A stretch of DNA of 64,000 nucleotides from Jeongeupia naejangsanensis (GTDB taxonomy: Bacteria; Pseudomonadota; Gammaproteobacteria; Burkholderiales; Chitinibacteraceae): the NCBI RefSeq assembly GCF_016865585.1, contig NZ_JAESND010000006.1, positions 124,001 to 188,000 on the forward strand, in the 5' to 3' direction. The notes below the pieces were generated by a model, which made no database searches, was not told the origin of the DNA, and worked only from the letters and a program-made list of their open reading frames with translations. Both the position numbers and the translations under genes were made by a program. Below, in pieces: positions 17,510 to 24,380 of this stretch. The first letter of the stretch is position 1, and every line of letters begins with the position of its first letter.

Positions 17510-18441
17510 TCCCCCCTCAGTTTCGGCACGGCCGGTGCCGGCAGCCGGTCACCATCGTAGCCATGGACTTCGCCGAAGCGCGCGTCGCCGGCGTTCCACT
17601 CGTCGGTGGCCTCGCGGATGTCGGCACCGTTGCGGCCGACGAAGTTCCAGTACAGGATGCGCTCGGACTTGAAGGGCTCGCCGCCGACGATGAGGATGCG
17701 CGTCGCGGCATCGGTTTCGACCTGCAATGCATCGTGGCCACAGCCGAAGTACAGGCATTCGCCCGGCACCAGCGTCTCGCCGTTCAGCCGGGCCTCGCCG
17801 ACCAGCACGATGGCGCCGTACTCGAAGTCGCGGCGCAGCGGCAGCGTCGTCGCGGCGGCGGCCGCTGCGTTGAGGTCGAGGCCCAGCAGCGGCGTATAGA
17901 CGCGCGCCGGCGACACGTGACCCATGAATTCGCCGGCCAGTACGGTGACCCGGTAGCCGCCGTCGTCGAATTCCGGCAGCGACGGGTAATGCTCGAATGC
18001 CGGCGGGCGCTCGAACTGCTCGTCCGGCAGCGCGATCCACAGCTGTGCGCCGTGCATGATCGCGCTGTGGTTCGGCGGCGATTCTTCCGAGTGCGAAATG
18101 CCGTGGCCGGCGGTCATCAGGTTGACCTGTCCGGGGCGGATCAGCTGTTCGAAGCCGAGGCTGTCACGGTGGTAGACCTCGCCCTCCAGCAGCCAGGAAA
18201 AGGTCTGCAGCCCGATGTGCGGGTGCGGGCCGACGCGCATGCCCTTGCCGGCACCGATGTCGACCGGGCCGAAATGGTCGAGGAAGCACCACGCGCCGAT
18301 CATCCGGCGTTCGCGGTTGGGCAGGGCGCGGCGGATCTGCATGCCTTCGCCGAGCACGGCATTGTGCGCGGCAAAGCGCTGCACGAAGGGTGGCGCCGGG
18401 CAGTCGGTCGAGATCGATACTTCGTGTTCGGTGCTGCTCAT
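17506..18441 (-). CDS. Pirin-family protein (first copy)
   Basis: A 311-residue bicupin. The metal-site region reads RVGPHPHIGLQTFSWLLEGE and is followed by the pirin block VNLMTAGHGISHSEESP. Some bacterial pirins act as quercetin 2,3-dioxygenases, others as redox sensors; the role here is not determined. The ATG at 18441 follows AGGAG. It heads an operon with OsmC-like and FMN reductase genes, pointing to oxidant or quinone stress. A second pirin lies 0.4 kb away. Confidence 0.88.
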   Translation of the reverse strand: MSSTEHEVSISTDCPAPPFVQRFAAHNAVLGEGMQIRRALPNRERRMIGAWCFLDHFGPVDIGAGKGMRVGPHPHIGLQTFSWLLEGEVYHRDSLGFEQLIRPGQVNLMTAGHGISHSEESPPNHSAIMHGAQLWIALPDEQFERPPAFEHYPSLPEFDDGGYRVTVLAGEFMGHVSPARVYTPLLGLDLNAAAAAATTLPLRRDFEYGAIVLVGEARLNGETLVPGECLYFGCGHDALQVETDAATRILIVGGEPFKSERILYWNFVGRNGADIREATDEWNAGDARFGEVHGYDGDRLPAPAVPKLRGE

Positions 18442-18650
18442 CACGGCTCCTTGTCTGGATTGGCGCAGGGGCGCCGGTTGTCTGACTTCTTCTTTCATGG
18501 CGGCAGTCGCGGCGGATGCGAATACTTTGCGGCGAGCGCGGTGGTAAGGGAAGCCCGCAGTTAGGATTTATCGCAGTATTGCCCACAAAGATGGCGAGCT
18601 ATCGTTGCGGGCATCGATGTTTGTTGTTCATCTCGCCAAGGAATCAGGAC

Positions 18651-18848
18651 ATGTCGCATCAACCGAATGCTTATCGCTTGCTCGACCAGATGCGCGAGCA
18701 AGGTGCCATTTCCGACGAGGTGCATGCCACCATCGCGCAACTGCTCGCACAGGAGCGTGCACAAGGCTATGCCGCCGGTGCCGATGTGATGAGTGGGCGG
18801 TTCTCGGCAAAAATGCTGACCGCATCTGCCGAGAGCCACGCACACTGA
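18651..18848 (+). CDS. Small hypothetical protein (65 aa)
   Basis: A 65-residue frame with AAGGA upstream of the ATG at 18651 and a predicted helical body (YRLLDQMREQGAISDEVHAT). No signal peptide, cysteine or membrane segment. It lies alone between two minus-strand pirin genes, with its own upstream gap of about 200 bases. I do not recognise the family; coding is inferred from the ribosome site and the lack of any competing gene. Confidence 0.5.
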   Translation: MSHQPNAYRLLDQMREQGAISDEVHATIAQLLAQERAQGYAAGADVMSGRFSAKMLTASAESHAH

Positions 18849-18858
18849 TTTCGGGTGC

Positions 18859-19725
18859 CTAGGCCCGTTCGAAACCGTTAAGGCCTTGCTGGAAGTCGAC
18901 AAAGGCCTGCTGGACCTCTTCGGCGGTGTTCATCACGAAGGGGCCGTAGCGTGCCACGGTCTCGTTCAGCGGTTTGCCGGCGACGACGATGAAACGGACT
19001 TCCTGTTCCAGCGCGCCGACGGCGATCGTGTCGCCCTGCGTCAGCGCGGCGAGTTCACCCTGCTTCACCGGCCGCTCCTGCGGGCCGTCGACCACGCTCA
19101 GCACATTCTGGTAGACGTAGATGAAGGCATGATGTTCCGCCGGCATCGTCAGATCCAGTGTCGCACCGGCCGGCAGGATCACGTCGTAGTAGCTCGGCTG
19201 CGTCGCCACGCCCGATACCGGGCCGGTCACGCCGCCAAACGTGCCGGCGATCACCTTGACCGAACCGCCGCCATCCAGCGCAACCTGCGGGATCTCGCTG
19301 GCGGCGAATTCCTGATAGCGCGGCGCGGTCATCTTGTCGCTGGCCGGCAGGTTCACCCACAGCTGGAAGCCCTGCAGCAGGCCGTTTTCCTGTTGCGGCA
19401 TTTCCGAGTGGACGATGCCGCGCCCGGCGGTCATCCATTGCACGCTGCCCGGGCCGAGGTTGCCGGTGTTGCCCTTGTTGTCGCCGTGCTGCATCTGGCC
19501 GGCGAGCATGTAGGTCACCGTTTCGAAGCCGCGGTGCGGGTGCTCCGGAAAACCGGCGAGGTAGTCGTCGGCGTTGTCCGATCGGAATTCGTCGAGCAGC
19601 AGGAACGGGTCGAGCATCGGCAGGTCCTGGCTGCCGATCACGCGGTTGAGCCGGACGCCACCGCCGTCGGAGGTGGCCATGCCGCGGACGATGCGGGCGA
19701 TACGGCGATAGGAAGCGGTGGTCAT
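18859..19725 (-). CDS. Pirin-family protein (second copy)
   Basis: A 288-residue bicupin with the pirin metal-site block PEHPHRGFETVTYMLAGQMQ, then VQWMTAGRGIVHSEMPQ. It differs clearly from the first copy: the N-terminal core is GGGVRLNRVIGSQDLPMLDPF and the C-terminal cupin is shorter. GGAG precedes the ATG. Its 3' end faces the 65-aa gene. Function could be quercetinase or a redox-linked regulator; not resolvable here. Confidence 0.88.
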   Translation of the reverse strand: MTTASYRRIARIVRGMATSDGGGVRLNRVIGSQDLPMLDPFLLLDEFRSDNADDYLAGFPEHPHRGFETVTYMLAGQMQHGDNKGNTGNLGPGSVQWMTAGRGIVHSEMPQQENGLLQGFQLWVNLPASDKMTAPRYQEFAASEIPQVALDGGGSVKVIAGTFGGVTGPVSGVATQPSYYDVILPAGATLDLTMPAEHHAFIYVYQNVLSVVDGPQERPVKQGELAALTQGDTIAVGALEQEVRFIVVAGKPLNETVARYGPFVMNTAEEVQQAFVDFQQGLNGFERA

Positions 19726-20028
19726 GATCGGGGACTCCAGTCAGTGGTGGTGTCGCTATCATCGTGCAAGCTGTCCGGAATGATAATCCACCGGATCGGC
19801 AATTGATTGTTCTACTGGTGGGACAATAGGGCGCTTGCCTGTGGCGTGCGGCGTGGTCGACACCAATCGGCCTTGACGTTGGCATTCATTCGATCTTTAA
19901 TTTCTGTAAATACAGAAATTTCGGAAATAAATGACGAGTTGGCCACTGCCACGCCACGACTGCCTTCAGCAATTCCGCTGTGGCTGCCGGATCGGGCGGA
20001 CGGTGCCGGACGACGACGGAGATGCACC
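19726..20028. promoter_or_regulatory. 303-base gap between pirin and DCC operon
   Basis: No conventional gene fills this gap. It holds a near-consensus plus-strand promoter with an overlapping perfect palindrome (19873-19920) and a possible 33-codon ORF (19931-20032) that ends in an ATGA overlap with the DCC gene. The pirin promoter should also lie here on the minus strand. Confidence 0.6.
19873..19920 (+). promoter_or_regulatory. Promoter with overlapping 22-bp palindromic operator
   Basis: TTGACG (19873-19878), a 17-base spacer and TTTAAT (19896-19901) form a good sigma-70 promoter. AATTTCTGTA-AA-TACAGAAATT (19899-19920), a perfect 10-bp-arm repeat, covers the end of the -10 and the expected start site. 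That placement suits a repressor. The half-site spacing is wrong for LexA. It should drive the DCC-protein operon. Confidence 0.65.
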
Positions 20029-20032
20029 ATGA
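19931..20032 (+). CDS. Possible 33-aa leader peptide or small protein
   Basis: ATG at 19931 follows CGGAAATAA and opens a 33-codon frame rich in Cys, Arg and Asp (three cysteines, DCLQQFRCGC). Its TGA overlaps the DCC-protein ATG as ATGA, the classic coupling arrangement. It lies directly downstream of the palindromic promoter. I do not recognise the peptide; it could be chance. Confidence 0.35.
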   Translation: MTSWPLPRHDCLQQFRCGCRIGRTVPDDDGDAP

Positions 20033-20442
20033 CCACGCTCACCCTGTATTACGACGGACTCTGCCCGTTCTGTGTCGCCGAAATGCAGCGCTTGCACCGC
20101 TGGGACCGCGCTGGGCAGCTCGGGTTTGTCGATATCTCGCAAGCGGGATTCGATCCGGCCGAGCTGGGTGTCGACACGGCGGCACTCGGTCTGGAGCTGC
20201 ACGGGCGCGACGCCAATGGCCGGATGCTCGTCGGGATCGACACGATGCTGGCCGCCTACACCCTGGTCGGCCGCGGCTGGCTGGTGGCGCCGCTGCGGGT
20301 CGCCGTATTCCGGCCGCACCTGGCGCGCTGGTACCGCTGGTTTGCCCGCAACCGTTATCGCATCTCGCGCTGGCTGGGCTACCGGCCGATCACACGTTGC
20401 GACGGCGACCGTTGCAAAATCGGTAATCCTTTTCTGCGCTGA
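20029..20442 (+). CDS. DCC-family thiol-disulfide oxidoreductase-like protein (DUF393)
   Basis: A 137-residue protein starting TLTLYYDGLCPFCVAEM, the DCC-family motif with the pair CPFC. The C-terminal half has IDTMLAAYTLVGRGW and a basic stretch. The family is predicted to be thioredoxin-like, but few members are characterised. GGAG precedes the ATG. It heads a run of three plus-strand genes ending in a TIGR01777 epimerase fusion, a grouping often seen for DUF393 genes. Confidence 0.85.
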   Translation: MTTLTLYYDGLCPFCVAEMQRLHRWDRAGQLGFVDISQAGFDPAELGVDTAALGLELHGRDANGRMLVGIDTMLAAYTLVGRGWLVAPLRVAVFRPHLARWYRWFARNRYRISRWLGYRPITRCDGDRCKIGNPFLR

Positions 20443-20458
20443 CCCAAGACCGGAGGCC

Positions 20459-20905
20459 GTGATCCAAACGAGAGTCTGGCTGGTCCGCTGGCTGTATGGC
20501 GCGGCCTTGGCACATCTGGTGGTCGGGCTGGCGTTGCCGTGGGTGGCCGATGCCGCGCTGCTCGACGGTTATCACCGCAGCATCGAGCCGGCGTTCCGGG
20601 GCGGCACGACGCCGGACGGGGCGCGGGCGTTGCAGGTGTGGTGGATGTCGCTGTTCGGCCCGACGATCCAGGGGCTGGCGCTGTGGATGTGGGCGCTGGT
20701 CCGCATCGGCGACGTGCAGCGCAGCGTCACCGCCTGGGGCTGGCTGATTGCCGGGCTGCTGCTGTGGGCGCCACAGGACATGCTGGTTTCCCTGCGCGCC
20801 GGTGCGTGGATCCACGTCTGGGTCGACGTGCTGGCGCTGGTCACGATGCTGCCGCCGTTGTGCTGGCTGTGGTGGCGTGACCGGAGCGTATCCGACGATT
20901 CATGA
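20459..20905 (+). CDS. Hypothetical membrane protein, four segments
   Basis: A 148-residue hydrophobic protein with about four membrane segments (LYGAALAHLVVGLALPW, then GPTIQGLALWMWALV, WGWLIAGLLLWAP and DVLALVTMLPPLCWLWW). I take GTG 20459 as start, though its GGAGG is only 2 bases away, so the start is uncertain. It follows the DCC gene by 16 bases and precedes the fusion gene by 16, so all three are probably co-transcribed. I do not recognise the family. Confidence 0.65.
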   Translation: MIQTRVWLVRWLYGAALAHLVVGLALPWVADAALLDGYHRSIEPAFRGGTTPDGARALQVWWMSLFGPTIQGLALWMWALVRIGDVQRSVTAWGWLIAGLLLWAPQDMLVSLRAGAWIHVWVDVLALVTMLPPLCWLWWRDRSVSDDS

Positions 20906-20921
20906 CGATGAGGAGAGGGCG

Positions 20922-22358
20922 ATGTCAGAACCACTGCAATGGGTACTCAATCTGTTGATCGCGCAAGGCCTGATGGGCGCCTTCGATACCGTTTACCACC
21001 ATGAGCTGACCGTGCGGCTGCCCGCGCAGCGCAGTGCCCGGCTGGAGCTGGCGATCCATGCCGTACGGGCCGTGCTGTACGGGCTGCTGTTCGCCGGTGT
21101 CGCGCATTTTGCATTCCAGGGCTTCTGGGCGCTGGCTGTGGCGGCACTGATCGCCGTCGAGGTCGGACTGACCTTGTGGGATTTCGTCGTCGAGGATGGC
21201 AGCCGCAAGCTGCCGGCGAGCGAACGGGTACTGCACACGCTGCTGGCGATCAACGGCGGTGCCGTGTTCGGGCTTTACGCTGTGCAACTGGTCCAGTGGG
21301 GGGCGCTGCCGACGGCGCTGGTGGCCACCGACTCGGGCTGGCGCGGCACCGTGCTGACGCTGTTTGCGCTTGGCGTGGCGCTGTCGGGGCTGCGTGACGG
21401 CTGGGCGGCGTTCAGGCTGTCCCGTGCCGTGTCAGTACCCAATCCGTTCGCCGCGCTGCCGCACCGGCGCGTGCTCGTGACCGGCGGCACCGGCTTCATC
21501 GGCACGGCGCTGGTACGGCAGCTGCTCGACGCCGGCCATGCGGTGACCCTGCTGGCGCGTGATCCGCTGCGGGCGGCCTACCTGTTCGACTGCCGTGCGC
21601 GCTGCGTGCGCTCGCTGGAGGCGCTGGCCGATGACGAGGTGTTCGACGCCGTGGTCAATCTGGCCGGTGCGCCGGTGATCGGGCCGCGCTGGAGTCCGCG
21701 CCGCAAGGCGCAGCTGCTTGCCAGCCGGATCGGCACCACGCAGGCGCTGCTGGGCTGGCTGCAAAGGGCGGAAACACGCCCCGGCGTCTGGGTGCAGGCA
21801 TCGGCGATCGGCTATTACGGCGTGCGGCCGGCCGACGAGACGCTGGCCGACGATGCTGCACCGGGGCAGGGTTTCATGGTCGAGCTGTGCCGGCGCTGGG
21901 AAGATGCCGCGTGCACGGCGACCACGTACGGCGTGCGGCAGGTCGTGCTGCGTCTGGGGCTGGTGTTCGGTGACGGCGGTTCCCTGCCGGCACTGCTGCT
22001 GCCGATCCGTCTGGGTGTCGGCGGGCGGCTGGGCAGCGGGCGGCAGGTGATGAGCTGGATCCATCGTGACGACGTGCTCGCGCTGATCGCCAATGCACTC
22101 GCTGACCAGACGATGGCGGGGGTCTACAACGCCGTCGCGCCGGAGCCGGTTGCACAGGCGACGTTTGCCGCCTGCGCGGGGCGCCAGCTGCACCGTCCGG
22201 TCTGGCTGGCCTTGCCGGCCGCGCCGATTCGCTGGCTGGCCGGCGAAATGGCCCAGCTGTTCGTCGACGGCCAGCGGGTGGTTCCGGATCGCCTGGTGGC
22301 GCGCGGCTTCCGCTTCCGCCACCCGGATCTGGCCGGTGCCTTGCGCAGTCTCGTCTGA
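20922..22358 (+). CDS. Membrane domain fused to TIGR01777-type SDR epimerase (YfcH-like)
   Basis: A 478-residue two-part protein. Residues 1-175 form a membrane region with about five segments (start MSEPLQWVLNLLIAQGLMGA). Residues 186-478 form an extended SDR domain with NAD(P) motif VTGGTGFIGTALV, the family blocks NLAGAPVIGPRW, QASAIGYYG and SWIHRDDVLALI, and a C-terminal DUF1731-like end. E. coli YfcH lacks the membrane half. AGGAGAGG precedes the ATG. The substrate is unknown. Its stop abuts the stop of the convergent DUF2164 gene with no gap. Confidence 0.8.
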   Translation: MSEPLQWVLNLLIAQGLMGAFDTVYHHELTVRLPAQRSARLELAIHAVRAVLYGLLFAGVAHFAFQGFWALAVAALIAVEVGLTLWDFVVEDGSRKLPASERVLHTLLAINGGAVFGLYAVQLVQWGALPTALVATDSGWRGTVLTLFALGVALSGLRDGWAAFRLSRAVSVPNPFAALPHRRVLVTGGTGFIGTALVRQLLDAGHAVTLLARDPLRAAYLFDCRARCVRSLEALADDEVFDAVVNLAGAPVIGPRWSPRRKAQLLASRIGTTQALLGWLQRAETRPGVWVQASAIGYYGVRPADETLADDAAPGQGFMVELCRRWEDAACTATTYGVRQVVLRLGLVFGDGGSLPALLLPIRLGVGGRLGSGRQVMSWIHRDDVLALIANALADQTMAGVYNAVAPEPVAQATFAACAGRQLHRPVWLALPAAPIRWLAGEMAQLFVDGQRVVPDRLVARGFRFRHPDLAGALRSLV

Positions 22359-22616
22359 CTAGCGACGCGGCGGGGCTTTCTCCAGCTCCGCAATCGCGTC
22401 GGTCAGCGTGTCGACGCGCTTGGCGATTGCGGCCTGCGCGTCGAGCAGGCCGCGGTTGTAGCACTGCGTGCCGATTTCATTGATGGCGAAGTCGAGCAGG
22501 AACTCGGCATCGAAACCGCCGAGTTCCAGACCGATCTCGCGATCACACCAGGTGCGCAGGCGGGCGGCCAGCTCTGCACGCTCGGCCGGCTCGAAGCGGA
22601 TCAGCGCCTCGCTCAT
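22359..22616 (-). CDS. DUF2164 family protein
   Basis: An 85-residue protein with FEPAERAELAARLRTWCDRE and ELGGFDAEFLLDFAINEIGT, then YNRGLLDAQAAI, matching DUF2164. Function is unknown. Its ATG overlaps the stop of the patatin gene (ATGA), so the two are translationally coupled. Confidence 0.8.
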   Translation of the reverse strand: MSEALIRFEPAERAELAARLRTWCDREIGLELGGFDAEFLLDFAINEIGTQCYNRGLLDAQAAIAKRVDTLTDAIAELEKAPPRR

Positions 22617-23545
22617 CGTTTGGCCATCCGTGCGGCGATCAGCGCCTGCTGCTTCTCGGCGATCTTCTGCTTGATCTGCGGAATGGCCGCCAGCGCGGCT
22701 TTTTCGCCTTCGAGGATGGCCTGGTTCTTCTGGTCGAAATCGGTCGGGCCGATCTTGCCGACCTTGGGCCGGATCACCACGTCGGCACGGGTCAGTTCCT
22801 GCTCGCCGAGCTTCTGGCCCATGATCACGACCGCCTGATTGACCGTGCCGATCAACCCGCTCGGGGCCTTGTTGCCGGCCTTGGTCGAAATGTCGACGGC
22901 GATGACGATGTCGGCGCCCAACTCGCGCGCCGCGTCGACCGGCACCGGGCTGACCACGCCGCCGTCGACGTAGCGCTTGCCGGCGATCAGCGCCGGCTCG
23001 AATACGCCGGGAATGCTGCTCGAGGCGCGGATGGCCTGACCGGCGTTGCCGCGGACGAACACGGTGCGCTTGCCGGTATCCAGTTCGGTCGCGACCGCGC
23101 CGAAGGGCTTGGCGAACTTGTCGATCGGCCGGTTGCCGACCAGCTGGTTGACGAAGTCCTGCAGCTTCTGGCCCTTGACGATGCCGCCATTCAGCAGGCT
23201 GACGTCGCGAATCGCGGCCTCGTCGAGACCGAAGGCCTTTTCCTGCAGCGCGAACGCATCCAGCCCGCTGGCGTACAGCCCGCCGACGACGCTGCCGGCG
23301 CTGGTGCCGGCAACGGTGTCGATTTTGATGCCGTTGGCTTCGAGCATCTTGATCACGCCGATGTGCGCGAAGCCCTTGGCCGCGCCGCCGCCGAGCGCCA
23401 GGCCGACACGGACCTTGGGCGGCGGCTCCGGCGCGACAGGAGGTGCAGGGGGCGTAGTGGTGCAGCCGGCGAGCAGCGCCAGCGTCAGGAGTGCGCCGAA
23501 CAGCGGACGAAATAGTGGGCGCAAGGGGCGGGAAAGTCGGTTCAT
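22613..23545 (-). CDS. Patatin-like phospholipase lipoprotein (RssA-like)
   Basis: The 310-residue product has a lipoprotein signal ending LLAGC, a Pro-rich linker, and a patatin domain. The oxyanion GGGAAKG occurs in LALGGGAAKGFAHIGV, the nucleophile in GTSAGS, and the catalytic aspartate in VDGGV. Such proteins are serine acyl hydrolases with a Ser-Asp dyad; anchoring in the periplasm is inferred from the lipobox. It overlaps trmO upstream (4 bases) and DUF2164 downstream. Confidence 0.88.
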   Translation of the reverse strand: MNRLSRPLRPLFRPLFGALLTLALLAGCTTTPPAPPVAPEPPPKVRVGLALGGGAAKGFAHIGVIKMLEANGIKIDTVAGTSAGSVVGGLYASGLDAFALQEKAFGLDEAAIRDVSLLNGGIVKGQKLQDFVNQLVGNRPIDKFAKPFGAVATELDTGKRTVFVRGNAGQAIRASSSIPGVFEPALIAGKRYVDGGVVSPVPVDAARELGADIVIAVDISTKAGNKAPSGLIGTVNQAVVIMGQKLGEQELTRADVVIRPKVGKIGPTDFDQKNQAILEGEKAALAAIPQIKQKIAEKQQALIAARMAKR

Positions 23546-24240
23546 GCCGGGTCCAGGGAGTCCACAAAGGCGCAGCCGTCGGCCACGCGGAATTTCACAT
23601 CGAATCGGTACAGCCGCACACCGTAGACGCGCGCGGGGTCGCCGGCGTAGGCTGGGCGCGGATCCTGCGCCAGCACTTCGGTGATCAGTGCGGCCAGTTC
23701 CGGATGATGCCTTGCCTGCCGCTCGATCGCCTGCCGTGCAGCGGTGGAAAAATTCACCGTCAGCCGTGGCGGTGCGCTGCTGGCAAAGCCGCCGACGGCA
23801 TCGGGCAGGCTTTCGACGTAGGGGATATAGGGCTTGATGTCGACGATGGGGGTGCCGTCGACGAGGTCGACGCCCCGAAAGTGCAATACCACGCCGTCGG
23901 TGGTGTCGACGCCGGCCAGCTCGACCAGCGACAGCCCGAGCGAGTTGGGCCGGAACGGGCTGCGGCTGGCGAAGACGCCGACGCGGGCATTGCCGCCGAG
24001 GCGCGGCGGGCGCACAGTCGGCTGCCACTGGCCGCCGGTCTGGTGGAACACGAAGGTCAGCCAGACGTGCGAGAACGCGTCGAGCCCGCGCACCGCTTCG
24101 GGCCGGTCGTAAGGGGGGAGCAGCCTGAGCGTGCCGGTGGCGTGAGGCGCCAGCGAAGGCTGGCGCGGGATGCCGAATTTGTCCGGAAACGGCGTCGCCA
24201 GACGGCCCAGCGGCGAGAGCGAAAAGGAGTCGGTATTCAC
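23542..24240 (-). CDS. trmO: tRNA m6t6A37 methyltransferase TrmO
   Basis: TrmO methylates the N6 of t6A37 in tRNA-Thr using SAM. The 232-residue product has IPRQPSLAPHATGTLRLLPP, the block RPPRLGGNARVGVFASRSPF, SLVELAGV and VDIKPYIPY, all TrmO landmarks. I choose GTG 24240 (NTDSFSLSPLGRLATPF), which matches the family N-terminus; an ATG at 24321 would add 27 unlikely residues. Note that tsaE, of the t6A pathway, is also in this window. Confidence 0.85.
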   Translation of the reverse strand: MNTDSFSLSPLGRLATPFPDKFGIPRQPSLAPHATGTLRLLPPYDRPEAVRGLDAFSHVWLTFVFHQTGGQWQPTVRPPRLGGNARVGVFASRSPFRPNSLGLSLVELAGVDTTDGVVLHFRGVDLVDGTPIVDIKPYIPYVESLPDAVGGFASSAPPRLTVNFSTAARQAIERQARHHPELAALITEVLAQDPRPAYAGDPARVYGVRLYRFDVKFRVADGCAFVDSLDPA

Positions 24241-24380
24241 CGGTGCGATTGTGCCTTGCTTCGCGATGGCTTTCCAAGTGACGCAACGCACCAACGCTTT
24301 GTGGCCGGAGAGCGGCCGCAAGGCCGGCAGAAGAAGGGGCGGTGCTATAGTCGGCGTTCACCCCCTCCCTGTCTGACGAC

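Noticed and set aside
19899-19920. LexA (SOS) box
   Set aside because: CTGT and ACAG are 4 bases apart here, whereas a LexA box needs 8; treated as a different operator.
20748-20921. Extended N-terminus for the SDR-fusion gene
   Set aside because: The frame is open but overlaps the preceding membrane-protein gene; ATG 20922 has an excellent ribosome site.
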